DNA of 64,000 nucleotides from the NCBI RefSeq assembly GCF_011603255.1, contig NZ_JAANCM010000001.1:496001-560000 (forward strand). The letters are read 5' to 3'. This DNA is from Ferranicluibacter rubi. GTDB taxonomy: Bacteria; Pseudomonadota; Alphaproteobacteria; Rhizobiales; Rhizobiaceae. Position numbers and translations under genes: made by a program. Below the pieces are notes generated by a model, which was given only the letters and a program-made list of their open reading frames with translations, ran no database searches and was not told the origin of the DNA. Shown in pieces: positions 55,705 to 63,980 of the stretch. Within the stretch, counting starts at the first letter, position 1, and the number at the start of each line of letters is the position of its first letter.

Positions 55705-58059
55705 ATGCAGACATCGGCCGCCATTTCCCGGAGTGCCGCCGCAGCGTTGACCGATGGCGGTACGGCAAAGGACCGGCACGCGCTGCCGTCTGCTGTAACG
55801 AAGCGGTTCGATGCCATCCTCCACGTCATCGAGATCGTGCTGCGCGACATGGCGAATGCCGATCCGGCAACCCGCGTTGCGCTGGCGCGCCTGACCGAAG
55901 CCCTGGCCCGGATCGTCGATTTTCCGCCGCAGCCACAGGAAAGCCTGCGCGACTTCACACGCCGGCTGGCCGCCCATATGGACGTTCTGCCGCCCACTGC
56001 CCGTGCGCTGCTCGAGAAGCAGCTCGACCAGCAGCCGCTGCTCGCAGCCCTGAAGATGCTGGTGGAAACGTTGCGGCCGGCACTGACGCTCGATCTGCGG
56101 ATCGACCTGCCGCTGACGCGCGACGGTCTCTGGCATCCCGATCCCGTCTCCGCCCTCTTCCCGGACGACGATGACCAGCCTGTCTTTCGCCAGCCGACCA
56201 TCCAGGCGCCGCTTCCCACCCGCATGGCCTTCTCGCAGGCGCCCGGCGTGGCACCCGGTGCACCGCATCTGCAGCAGGCACTGGGGCAGGCCTTCTCTCC
56301 CGAGACGACAGCGCGGGCGCCGCATGCCCCCTTGTCCAACGCCATCCCGCAGACAGCAGACGAACCCGTGCCGCCATTGCGGGAGGTCGCAGCCTTCCTC
56401 GCCTCCGACGCCCATGCGCTCGCGCAGGCCGTCGCCATCGCCAGGGGACATGCCGTCGATGTCCTGCTCGACCGCAGCACGGATCACCCCCCGACCGAAG
56501 TCGATCCGTCCGGTGCGGATATGGCTGCGCCCGACGTCGAGACGGGTGATACCGGATCGCCACCGAAGATCGGGGATGACGAGACGCCCAACGCGCGCCT
56601 GACCGCCGTCTCAATGCCGGAAGAAATGCCTGAACTGCCGGAAACTCTCGTACCCGAGCGCCGTTCTGTGTCACCTGACATCGCAGCCGCTTTGGACACG
56701 CAGCCAGCAACGGAAGACCAGCCACCCCGCGCGGGGCCTGCGGCTTCATCGCCCGCCACGTCCCCGACAAGCGATACGATCTCCGAGGCAGAAGCATCCG
56801 TTCTCGCAAGGCATGGCATCGCCAATGTCGGCAGCCAGACGCCGACAGGGGCTGAAGCGGCAACCGCCCTCCTGCAACCGGATGAAGCCGGCACGGGCGA
56901 GCACATGGCGCCCCTTTCGCTGCGTCCGATATCCCAAACCGATCCGCTAACCAAGGGCTCCGTGGCGGTGCCGGCCATAGCGACGAGCGGAACAGACGAA
57001 GCGCGCCCCGCGGCACAGCCCACCACGCCGTCCGCCCCGCAGGCGTTTTCCGGACCCCAACAAACGCCCCGCAACACAACGCGGATGCTGATGGATCAGA
57101 CGGCCGCTGCTTCTTCGCCACCCTCAGCGCAAGAGGGTGAACCTGCACCGAAGACGGTGCCGGCTCTCGCCACGACGGCAAACCGCCTTGCCCCGCAACA
57201 GGCAGAAGGCCAGCCGCGTCCCTCAGGACTTCGTCCCATCGAGGAGACGATCACCTTTCGGGGGCGCACGATCGTATCCGACATGCCTGCTGCACGCTCG
57301 CAACAGGAGGCTGGATCGCCTGCCACGTCGCCATCGGCCGGAGATATTCCGGACCGTTCCGCCGTGCCGGAGCATAACGGGCAACGGGCGCGACGACTCG
57401 GTGCCTCCCTCGATGAGGATCGCAGCGTAAATGCGCATCGTTCGACCGAGTCCGATGCCCGAGGGCTCGATCGTCTCCTGCCCAAAGTCGAAATCGCCCT
57501 GATGACGACCGGTGTCCGCGAGGTCGCGAATACGATCGGGCAACTCGATGAATGGGAGACGCTGTTCTACATGCTGTCCGGCAGCCTCAGCGAGACCTCA
57601 GAGGCGCCCGCACCGCAAGAGCCCCACGTCTCTCCAGAGAAACAGGACGAGGCCACCGTTCCCCGTCCGTCCGCACACCACGGCGTCACATCCGACCTGC
57701 TGACGGGCATCGACGAGGATCGCGCCACGCAGGCGCCTGCTCCTCAGCACCCGGGCGAGGATGCCCTTCCCGTGCCGCTTCTGCCGCGCGGAATGGAGGC
57801 CGTCATCGCTCGTGAAACGATCGGCTATCCCTTCGTGCCCTACCTCCCTGTTGCCGATGCCGGCAGCGTACAGGTCGAGGACGAAGAGCCTCGTCGCGAG
57901 CGCCGGGAGAACGAGGCGGGCTTTGCCGGGGGTGAGGATGGCGAGAGTGGCTCATCCTCAGAGCATGACGAAGCGCCTGCTACCGAACCGCCCGTGGAAG
58001 ACGACGGCGAGCGTCACGACGCCTACGATCTCTACCAGCGCCTTTCGGACCTTCCCTGA
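55705..58059 (+). CDS. Large, mostly disordered protein of unknown function
   Basis: 784 residues. Residues 30-140 look helical (KRFDAILHVIEIVLRDMAN, LARLTEALARIVDF). From about 160 to 580 the sequence is Pro/Ala/Thr/Ser/Glu-rich and low in complexity. Three ordered islands near the C-terminus stand out: LPKVEIALMTTGVREVANTI, LLPRGMEAVIARETIGYPF and YDLYQRLSDLP at the end. No signal peptide or membrane span. GGAG precedes the ATG. A FliK-like hook-length role would fit the composition but nothing flagellar is nearby. Followed by a strong terminator. Confidence 0.8.
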   Translation: MQTSAAISRSAAAALTDGGTAKDRHALPSAVTKRFDAILHVIEIVLRDMANADPATRVALARLTEALARIVDFPPQPQESLRDFTRRLAAHMDVLPPTARALLEKQLDQQPLLAALKMLVETLRPALTLDLRIDLPLTRDGLWHPDPVSALFPDDDDQPVFRQPTIQAPLPTRMAFSQAPGVAPGAPHLQQALGQAFSPETTARAPHAPLSNAIPQTADEPVPPLREVAAFLASDAHALAQAVAIARGHAVDVLLDRSTDHPPTEVDPSGADMAAPDVETGDTGSPPKIGDDETPNARLTAVSMPEEMPELPETLVPERRSVSPDIAAALDTQPATEDQPPRAGPAASSPATSPTSDTISEAEASVLARHGIANVGSQTPTGAEAATALLQPDEAGTGEHMAPLSLRPISQTDPLTKGSVAVPAIATSGTDEARPAAQPTTPSAPQAFSGPQQTPRNTTRMLMDQTAAASSPPSAQEGEPAPKTVPALATTANRLAPQQAEGQPRPSGLRPIEETITFRGRTIVSDMPAARSQQEAGSPATSPSAGDIPDRSAVPEHNGQRARRLGASLDEDRSVNAHRSTESDARGLDRLLPKVEIALMTTGVREVANTIGQLDEWETLFYMLSGSLSETSEAPAPQEPHVSPEKQDEATVPRPSAHHGVTSDLLTGIDEDRATQAPAPQHPGEDALPVPLLPRGMEAVIARETIGYPFVPYLPVADAGSVQVEDEEPRRERRENEAGFAGGEDGESGSSSEHDEAPATEPPVEDDGERHDAYDLYQRLSDLP

Positions 58060-58118
58060 ACGCCTCGGGACCACCCTGACCGCCGACGTCACGTCCGTTC
58101 CGGCACCGACCTCATGCA

Positions 58119-58152
58119 AAAGGCCCGCGGCGATGTCTCGCCGCGGGCCTTT
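58119..58152. terminator. Bidirectional terminator between the disordered-protein gene and rpsA
   Basis: Perfect 15-bp stem AAAGGCCCGCGGCGA/TCGCCGCGGGCCTTT with loop TGTC. T-rich sequence on both outgoing sides. It ends the plus-strand gene (stop 58059) and the minus-strand rpsA (stop 58196). Confidence 0.9.
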
Positions 58153-58195
58153 CTGTTTCAAACCATGTTCGACAGACTGTCGAACCCGGCAACGA

Positions 58196-59902
58196 TTACT
58201 CGTTGCCGCCGCGGTTCTTGAGGGCTGCACCCAGGATATCGCCGAGCGACGCGCCGCTGTCGGACGAACCGAACTGTGCGACGGCTTCCTTCTCTTCGGC
58301 GATTTCCAGCGCCTTGATCGAAAGCATGACCTTGCGGTCCTTCTTGGAGAAGTTCGTGACACGGGCGTCTACGGTCTGGCCGACCGAGAAACGCTCAGGA
58401 CGCTGCTCGTCACGGTCGCGCGACAGGTCGGCACGACGGATGAACGAGGTGATGTCCTCGTGGTTGACGAGACGAACTTCGAGGCCACCGTCGTTGACGG
58501 CAATGACTTCGCACGAAACGACGGCATTCTTGCGCAGTTCGCCGGACGTGGCGGCTTCGCCGACCGCATCCTTGCCGAGCTGCTTGATGCCAAGCGAGAT
58601 GCGCTCCTTGTCGACGTCCACATCGAGAACGACGGCCTTGACCATGTCGCCCTTGTTGTATTCCTCGATGACCTGCTCGCCCGGACGGTTCCAGTCGAGA
58701 TCCGACAGGTGCACCATGCCATCGACGTCGCCGTCGAGGCCGATGAACAGGCCGAATTCGGTCTTGTTCTTGACTTCGCCTTCAACTTCCGTGCCAGCCG
58801 GATGGCTGTGCGCGAATGCCTGCCACGGATTCTCGAGCGTCTGCTTGAGGCCGAGCGAGATGCGGCGCTTGGTCGGGTCGACTTCGAGAACGACAACGTC
58901 GACTTCCTGCGTCGTGGACAGGATCTTGCCGGGGTGTACGTTCTTCTTGGTCCAGGACATTTCCGAGATGTGGATCAGGCCTTCGATGCCCGGCTCCAGC
59001 TCGACGAATGCACCGTAGTCGGTGATGTTGGTGACGGTACCGGAGATCTTCTTGCCGACCGGGTACTTCGCACCGATGCCATCCCAAGGATCCGACTCGA
59101 GCTGCTTCATGCCGAGCGAGATGCGGTGGGTTTCCTGGTTGATGCGGATGATCTGAACCTTGACCTGCTGGCCGATGTTCAGGATTTCCGACGGATGGTT
59201 GACGCGGCGCCATGCCATGTCGGTCACGTGCAGCAGACCATCGATGCCGCCGAGGTCGACGAACGCACCGTAATCAGTGATGTTCTTGACGACGCCGTCA
59301 ACGACCTGGCCTTCTTCGAGGTTCTGAACGATTTCAGAACGCTGCTCGGCACGGGACTCTTCCAGAACCGTACGACGCGAAACCACGATGTTGCCGCGAC
59401 GCTTGTCCATCTTGAGGATTTCGAAGGGCTGCGGGTTGTGCATCAGAGGGGTGACGTCGCGGATCGGGCGGATATCGACCTGGCTGCGCGGCAGGAAGGC
59501 AACGGCACCATCCAGATCGACGGTGAAACCGCCCTTGACCTGGTTGAAGATGACGCCTTCGACGCGTTCGCCGGCTTCGAACTTCACTTCCAGGCGCATC
59601 CAGCTTTCTTCGCGGCGAGCCTTCTCGCGCGACAGAACGGCTTCGCCCAGAGCGTTTTCGATGCGCTCGACATAGACTTCGACTTCATCGCCGACCTTCA
59701 GCGTGCCGTCCTTGGCCTTCGCGCCGAATTCCTTCAGAGCGACGCGGCCTTCGACCTTGAGACCGACGTCGACGATAGCGACGTCCTTCTCGATGGCCGT
59801 GATCACACCCTTTGTGACGTAGCCTTCGGCCAGATCCTGCTGGGCGAAGGATTCCTGCAGCAACGCTGCGAAATCGTCGCGGGTGGGTTGTGCTTCAGAC
59901 AT
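58196..59902 (-). CDS. rpsA: 30S ribosomal protein S1
   Basis: A 568-residue mRNA-binding ribosomal protein with six S1 repeats (for example VKNITDYGAFVDLGGIDGLLHVTDM). The usual alphaproteobacterial length. Start at MSEAQPTRDDFAALL with AGGAG six bases upstream. The leader between cmk and rpsA (137 bp) contains hairpins. Downstream of cmk, as in most proteobacteria; expected to be autoregulated by S1. Confidence 0.97.
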   Translation of the reverse strand: MSEAQPTRDDFAALLQESFAQQDLAEGYVTKGVITAIEKDVAIVDVGLKVEGRVALKEFGAKAKDGTLKVGDEVEVYVERIENALGEAVLSREKARREESWMRLEVKFEAGERVEGVIFNQVKGGFTVDLDGAVAFLPRSQVDIRPIRDVTPLMHNPQPFEILKMDKRRGNIVVSRRTVLEESRAEQRSEIVQNLEEGQVVDGVVKNITDYGAFVDLGGIDGLLHVTDMAWRRVNHPSEILNIGQQVKVQIIRINQETHRISLGMKQLESDPWDGIGAKYPVGKKISGTVTNITDYGAFVELEPGIEGLIHISEMSWTKKNVHPGKILSTTQEVDVVVLEVDPTKRRISLGLKQTLENPWQAFAHSHPAGTEVEGEVKNKTEFGLFIGLDGDVDGMVHLSDLDWNRPGEQVIEEYNKGDMVKAVVLDVDVDKERISLGIKQLGKDAVGEAATSGELRKNAVVSCEVIAVNDGGLEVRLVNHEDITSFIRRADLSRDRDEQRPERFSVGQTVDARVTNFSKKDRKVMLSIKALEIAEEKEAVAQFGSSDSGASLGDILGAALKNRGGNE

Positions 59903-59916
59903 GAATACTCCTGGTC

Positions 59917-60004
59917 GTGCCGCAAGGCACGGGCGCCGGGGGTTTGCGTTGATCATATCCGATGACCCTCCGCTCCCGATTGCCCCATAGGGCATCGTAT
60001 CGGG
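59917..60004 (-). promoter_or_regulatory. Structured leader of rpsA
   Basis: Two hairpins on the minus strand: CCCGAT...ATCGGG with an inner TGCCC/GGGCA helix (60004-59975), then GTGCC-TTGC-GGCAC (59930-59917) ending six bases before the AGGAG ribosome site. A candidate for S1 autoregulation or for a separate promoter region. Structure drawn by eye. Confidence 0.45.
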
Positions 60005-60039
60005 AACAATTCCGGCGCGGGGACGGTCGGTTCGGACTG

Positions 60040-60672
60040 CTAGTGCGCTAACGCGGCGTCGATCACTGACTTCGCCGCTGAAAACGCCGCCTCTATACCC
60101 ATTTCCGAGGTATCGATCAAGTGCGCGTCTTCGGCGGGGCGCAAGGGGCTGTCGGCGCGGCCCATGTCGCGCTCGTCGCGCTTGATGATATCGGCGAGCA
60201 CGGCAAGATAATCGGCGGGCACACCGTGTCCCGTCATCTCGTCGAAACGACGCCGCGCGCGCACTTCGGGCGAGGCCGTGACGAACAGCTTGACCTGCGC
60301 CTGCGGGCAGACGACCGTTCCGATATCGCGCCCGTCGAGCACCGTACCGGGGATACGTCCGGAAAATGCCTTCTGCGCCTCGACCAGCGCGCGGCGGACA
60401 GCCGGCATGACCGCGATCTTCGACGCGGCTTCGCCGATTTCGTGGGCTGCAAGGACAGAACGGTCGAGCCCAGCCAGATCGACCTTGAACGCCATGGCCT
60501 CCGCAACCGCCTCGTCATCGAGCGGCAGGGCGGCATCGAGCAGCGCCTTGGCGGTCGCGCGGTAGGTCAGTCCGGTATCCAGATGGTGAAACCCATAGGT
60601 TTCGGCGATCCGGCGCGAAAGCGTGCCCTTGCCCGCCGCAGCCGGTCCATCGATGGCAATAATGAATGTCAT
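60040..60672 (-). CDS. cmk: Cytidylate kinase
   Basis: A 210-residue NMP kinase that phosphorylates CMP and dCMP. P-loop [16 protein letters not shown] at the N-terminus, [23 protein letters not shown] and the lid region [20 protein letters not shown] are typical. Start ATG overlaps the stop of the upstream peptidase gene by 4 bp. Upstream of rpsA. Confidence 0.96.
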   Translation of the reverse strand: MTFIIAIDGPAAAGKGTLSRRIAETYGFHHLDTGLTYRATAKALLDAALPLDDEAVAEAMAFKVDLAGLDRSVLAAHEIGEAASKIAVMPAVRRALVEAQKAFSGRIPGTVLDGRDIGTVVCPQAQVKLFVTASPEVRARRRFDEMTGHGVPADYLAVLADIIKRDERDMGRADSPLRPAEDAHLIDTSEMGIEAAFSAAKSVIDAALAH

Positions 60673-61493
60673 GTTTCACCTGAAATGTGGGGTCTCACCT
60701 GAAAATGAATATGGTCGTCGTGACGCGCTGCGCGGCATCCCTGAAACCGGACGATCTCGTTCTCCACGCCGAGCGTCCTGGCAAGATGGGGCTCGATGAA
60801 GATCTTTTCCACACCGAGATCCTGCCCACGCGTCGAAAGCCAGGAAACGGCGGCAGCGGTTCGGGCCTCGTCGAGCGGCAGACGCATGAACATCGGCTGC
60901 AGCACATCGAGATCCCAGCGAAAGCTCAACAGGTCGTGCCGCCCGGCGCAGGGAAGCACGTCGCCGGGCTGCGGCTGTTCGAACGCGAAATAGCCGAGCG
61001 GCGAGCGCGTGACGCCGTTCAGCGGCTCGCCGTCGGGTGCCCTATAGTAGAAGGCCACATCGAGCTTTCTGCCGTCATTGTGCGAGAGATGCGGAAGAAG
61101 CGGGAAGCCGCTGAGAAACGGAAAGTTCGCATCGAGTGCCAGCGTGACAGTGCCGGGATAGGTCGTCTCCATGTGGCGCGCGAGGGCGAGCGCAGCGGTT
61201 TTCATGGCGGGCGTCACGTAGTTGCGATTGAGCGCGCAGAAGAGCGGCGACCGGACCGCCAGCGGCATATCCGCCTGCCCGCAGGACAGCGGCACCCGTC
61301 CGAAGACCGGCGCGACAGACTGTGTGAGGACTGTCGCCCCGGCATAGACGACAAGAAACACAGAGAAGGTCGCCACGCCCTTGCGCCACCCGGCAAGACG
61401 CGCCAGCCCCAGCGAGACGAGATAGGCAAGGCCTCCGATCTGCGTCAGGGCGGTGAGAACAAGAACCAGGAGGAAGCGCCAGAGGAAGATCAT
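60669..61493 (-). CDS. Membrane-anchored LAS-type metallopeptidase-like protein
   Basis: A 274-residue protein. Two hydrophobic N-terminal segments (residues 5-32 and 40-62) anchor it. The periplasmic part has the LAS signature: H138-x6-D145 in [11 protein letters not shown] and H261-x-H263 in [11 protein letters not shown], as in MepA/VanX-like murein peptidases. Start chosen at MIFLWRFLL; the upstream open frame is non-coding in appearance. Its 3' end overlaps cmk by 4 bp. A cell-wall amidase/endopeptidase role is inferred. aroA, often in this place, is missing. Confidence 0.7.
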   Translation of the reverse strand: MIFLWRFLLVLVLTALTQIGGLAYLVSLGLARLAGWRKGVATFSVFLVVYAGATVLTQSVAPVFGRVPLSCGQADMPLAVRSPLFCALNRNYVTPAMKTAALALARHMETTYPGTVTLALDANFPFLSGFPLLPHLSHNDGRKLDVAFYYRAPDGEPLNGVTRSPLGYFAFEQPQPGDVLPCAGRHDLLSFRWDLDVLQPMFMRLPLDEARTAAAVSWLSTRGQDLGVEKIFIEPHLARTLGVENEIVRFQGCRAARHDDHIHFQVRPHISGET

Positions 61494-61712
61494 CGTGATT
61501 CCGTCGTTATGATATCTTGCTTCGCCCGGCGGGCAGTCCGCCGTCCGGCAACGCCTTACAACCCCTTCCCGCGCATGGAAACCGTTGCCATTCACGTTTT
61601 GGCTTTGACAGTTTCCGCCCTTACGATTAAGGGGACCGGCTAATTCATCTTAGGTTTACCGCCGGCATTCCGGCTGACGCCGGTTCGTCCGGCCGTTCAA
61701 GAGGCATCGACA

Positions 61713-62105
61713 GTGGCAAAAGCGGAACTCGGAACCAAGCGCATCGACCCGGAAACGGGACGCAAGTTCTATGACCTGAACAAGGACCCGATCGTGTCTC
61801 CGTACACCGGCAAGTCCTATCCGCTCTCCTTCTTCGAGGAGACATCCGTCGCCAAGGTCATGGAAAAGGCTGCAGCCGAGGAAGAGGACGTCGCCGAAGT
61901 CGACACCGAGAACCCGGAGGTCGAACTCGTCTCCCTGGAAGAGGCCGACGAGGGCGCGAACGGCGACGACATCCCGGATCTGGGCGATGACGAAGTCGAG
62001 ATCGACAATGACGACGACGACACCTTCCTCGAGGAAGACGAAGACGACGACAATGACGGCCTGTCCGACCTGATCGGCGTCAACGACGACGACGACGAAG
62101 TCTGA
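61713..62105 (+). CDS. TIGR02300 family protein
   Basis: A 130-residue protein. The N-terminal 45 residues hold the family signature (GTKRIDPETGRKFYDLNKDP and SPYTGKSYP). The rest is strongly acidic (runs of Asp/Glu to the end, with LIGVNDDDDEV). Found throughout alphaproteobacteria near cmk/rpsA; function unknown. Begins with ATG/GTG alternatives; divergent from the peptidase-cmk-rpsA operon and closed by a terminator. Confidence 0.92.
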   Translation: MAKAELGTKRIDPETGRKFYDLNKDPIVSPYTGKSYPLSFFEETSVAKVMEKAAAEEEDVAEVDTENPEVELVSLEEADEGANGDDIPDLGDDEVEIDNDDDDTFLEEDEDDDNDGLSDLIGVNDDDDEV

Positions 62106-62128
62106 TCGTTTCCATCATCGAACGTTTC

Positions 62129-62166
62129 AAGGCCTGCCTTTCCCCGCGAGAGGCAGGCCTTTCTTT
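62129..62166 (+). terminator. Terminator after the TIGR02300 gene
   Basis: 11-bp perfect stem AAGGCCTGCCT/AGGCAGGCCTT with an 11-nt loop, followed by TCTTTT. 23 bp after the stop. Confidence 0.88.
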
Positions 62167-62321
62167 TGGCCTACGGCAGAGCTTTTTCGTCGGGATTTCA
62201 ACAAAATATCGATGCCACCAATTTTATGGCTTGCCATCTCCGGGAAGCGGAAGTAATAAGCCGCACCTGCCCGGCACGAAGCGCCGGCGGTACCCGGAAC
62301 CGGCCTTGCCGGACCCTTTAT

Positions 62322-62397
<76 letters not shown>

Positions 62398-62447
62398 AAT
62401 CTCTTTCGATACGAATTCCTCTCACTCTCCAGCGTTTCACCGCGCTC

Positions 62448-63221
62448 TTACAGCGATAGCTCGATCCAGACTGGCGCGTGATCGCTGGTCTTGTCCCATC
62501 CCCTGACGTGACGGTCGACGCCGCAGGCGGTGAGGTGGGGTGCGAGATCGGGGCTGAGGAGGCAGTGGTCGATGCGCAGGCCGGCATTGCGGGCGAAGGC
62601 GTTGCGGAGATATTTCCAGAAGGTGAAGATCTGCTCGTCGGGGTGCAGCGCGCGGACGGCGTCTGTCCAGCCGGTTTCGACGAGGTCGCGATAGGCCTTG
62701 CGGACCTCGGGACGGAAAAGTGCGTCGTCCTGCCAGCGGGCGGGATTGTAGACGTCGAGATCTGTGGGCATGACGTTGAAGTCGCCGATAAGTGCGGCCG
62801 GCATGCCGAACTCCAGAAGCGTTTCGCCGTAGCGCGTCAGAGATTTAAACCAGTCCAGCTTTCGGGTGAATTTCGGTCCGGGATACGGATTGCCGTTCGG
62901 TGCGTAGAGGCAACCGACGATCACACCGCCGGCGATGGCTTCGATGTAGCGGCTTTCGTCGTCAGTGGTTCGATCGGGAAGGCCGCGTCGCGTAAGAATA
63001 GGTACGGCATCTCGCTCAAGAATGGCGACGCCGTTCCACGCCTTCTGGCCATGCCAGACGGCACCGTAGCCCGCTTTTTCCAGAGCCTGCTTGGGAAACC
63101 TGGCCTGGGGGGCTTTCAGTTCCTGCAGACAGACGATGTCCGGGCGGCTCTCCTTCAGCCAGCGCAGAAGGATGTCGAGCCGACCGTTGATACCATTAAC
63201 GTTGTAGGTCGCAATCCGCAT
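62448..63221 (-). CDS. xth: Exodeoxyribonuclease III / AP endonuclease
   Basis: A 257-residue Mg-dependent endonuclease/exonuclease of the EEP fold acting in base-excision repair. Motifs: YNVNGINGRLD, LQELKAPQ (metal-binding Glu), GDFNVMPTDLDV, and the C-terminal KTSDHAPVW (catalytic Asp-His). Start at MRIATYNVNG; the open frame continues upstream into a region without coding signs. Followed on the same strand by no terminator I could see before tRNA-Ala. Confidence 0.95.
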   Translation of the reverse strand: MRIATYNVNGINGRLDILLRWLKESRPDIVCLQELKAPQARFPKQALEKAGYGAVWHGQKAWNGVAILERDAVPILTRRGLPDRTTDDESRYIEAIAGGVIVGCLYAPNGNPYPGPKFTRKLDWFKSLTRYGETLLEFGMPAALIGDFNVMPTDLDVYNPARWQDDALFRPEVRKAYRDLVETGWTDAVRALHPDEQIFTFWKYLRNAFARNAGLRIDHCLLSPDLAPHLTACGVDRHVRGWDKTSDHAPVWIELSL

Positions 63222-63285
63222 GTGCCGTCCCGCTCTCGAGCCGTGCGGCCTGACCATGAGAAGGCAGGCCATCTGGTCCGAAGCG

Positions 63286-63465
63286 TCAGCCGCCGTGCCG
63301 GTCGCCCTTGTCACCCTCTCCGGGCTTCGCCGTCGTCTTCGCATCATGGCGTGCGTCGGCCGATAGCGAGCGGCTGACATCGACGCTCTCCTTGAAACGG
63401 CCTTCCTCGTCGCGGCGGACATAGCGCTTGTCCGTACCCGTATCGATCAATTCCCGCTTGGACAT
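63286..63465 (-). CDS. Small charged protein (59 residues)
   Basis: Starts MSKRELIDTGTDKRYVRRDE and has a conserved-looking middle (GRFKESVDVSRSLSADARHDA) and a Lys/Gly-rich end. Similar short proteins occur widely in proteobacteria, without known function. The ATG has AAGGAG-like AGGCC upstream. Same strand as xth, 64 bp before it; both could be on one transcript. It is the first protein gene downstream of the small-RNA array. Confidence 0.75.
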   Translation of the reverse strand: MSKRELIDTGTDKRYVRRDEEGRFKESVDVSRSLSADARHDAKTTAKPGEGDKGDRHGG

Positions 63466-63672
63466 GGCCTTCTCCTTTGGCGAACGATACCGGGGTAACG
63501 CGATATCCAGCAAAAGGATGCGTCTCGGGCTCTGGCGCGGGACGCGCATCGCATGGCTCTGCATCAGGAGTGGCGTGATGCCAGACAGGCACGCTTCAGC
63601 ACCATGGAGGCAAACGGTGCAGGACGAGGAGGGATCAAGCGTGAGGACTGGGAAACCTCCTCCAGAAACTGA

Positions 63673-63819
63673 AAAGCCTGCCGCGGGAGGAGGTGCGGCA
63701 GGCTTTCCAAAAGAACCGAACAGCAGCTGGGAGGAGGAGTGCCGCTATTCCTACAGGGGTCCGGGGAGGAGGATCGGAGCCCTGAAACTCGAAGGACGCG
63801 GGAGGAGGTGCGTGCTTCG
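63673..63819 (-). ncRNA. Tandem small-RNA array with CCUCCUCCC loops (cuckoo/CcsR type)
   Basis: On the minus strand four stem-loops follow each other: 63819-63790, 63782-63757, 63746-63722 and 63706-63673. Each exposes the 9-mer CCTCCTCCC (plus-strand GGGAGGAGG at 63800, 63764, 63729 and 63685) in its loop. The third stem pairs fully only on the minus strand (a G-U there is an A-C clash on the other). The last has a perfect 12-bp stem and T-run, so it is also the terminator. This matches the anti-Shine-Dalgarno-loop RNAs described in Rhizobiales (cuckoo) and Rhodobacter (CcsR). The transcript start is not determined. Confidence 0.78.
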
Positions 63820-63962
63820 ATGAGGACCATCATACGGTAAAACCGAAGATCCGAAAGTCGTGATATTGCAGTGCAGCTATGCAGCTGGAACATACCGCTC
63901 GAAATGAGCCACCGATATTGACCAAATCTTCATCGTTTCCAAAGCGGCTCTCGCACCTCCAG

Positions 63963-63980
63963 ATATAGGGGTCCCAATAT
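63963..63980. promoter_or_regulatory. 18-bp dyad near the right edge
   Basis: ATATAGGGGTCCCAATAT: arms ATAT and GGG/CCC mirror each other around a GT centre. It lies about 145 bp upstream of the small-RNA array (minus strand) and may also precede a plus-strand gene beyond the window. Possible regulator site; no family assigned. Confidence 0.4.

Noticed and set aside
63673-63819. CRISPR-like reading of the repeated GGGAGGAGG
   Set aside because: The repeat is only 9 bp, spacing is irregular, each copy is framed by its own stem, and no cas gene is near.
63564-63893. Open frame of 109 codons on the minus strand across the hairpin array
   Set aside because: Its sequence is Ser/Arg/Pro-rich without a domain, and it runs through the four hairpins and a terminator. 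A non-coding reading explains the region better.
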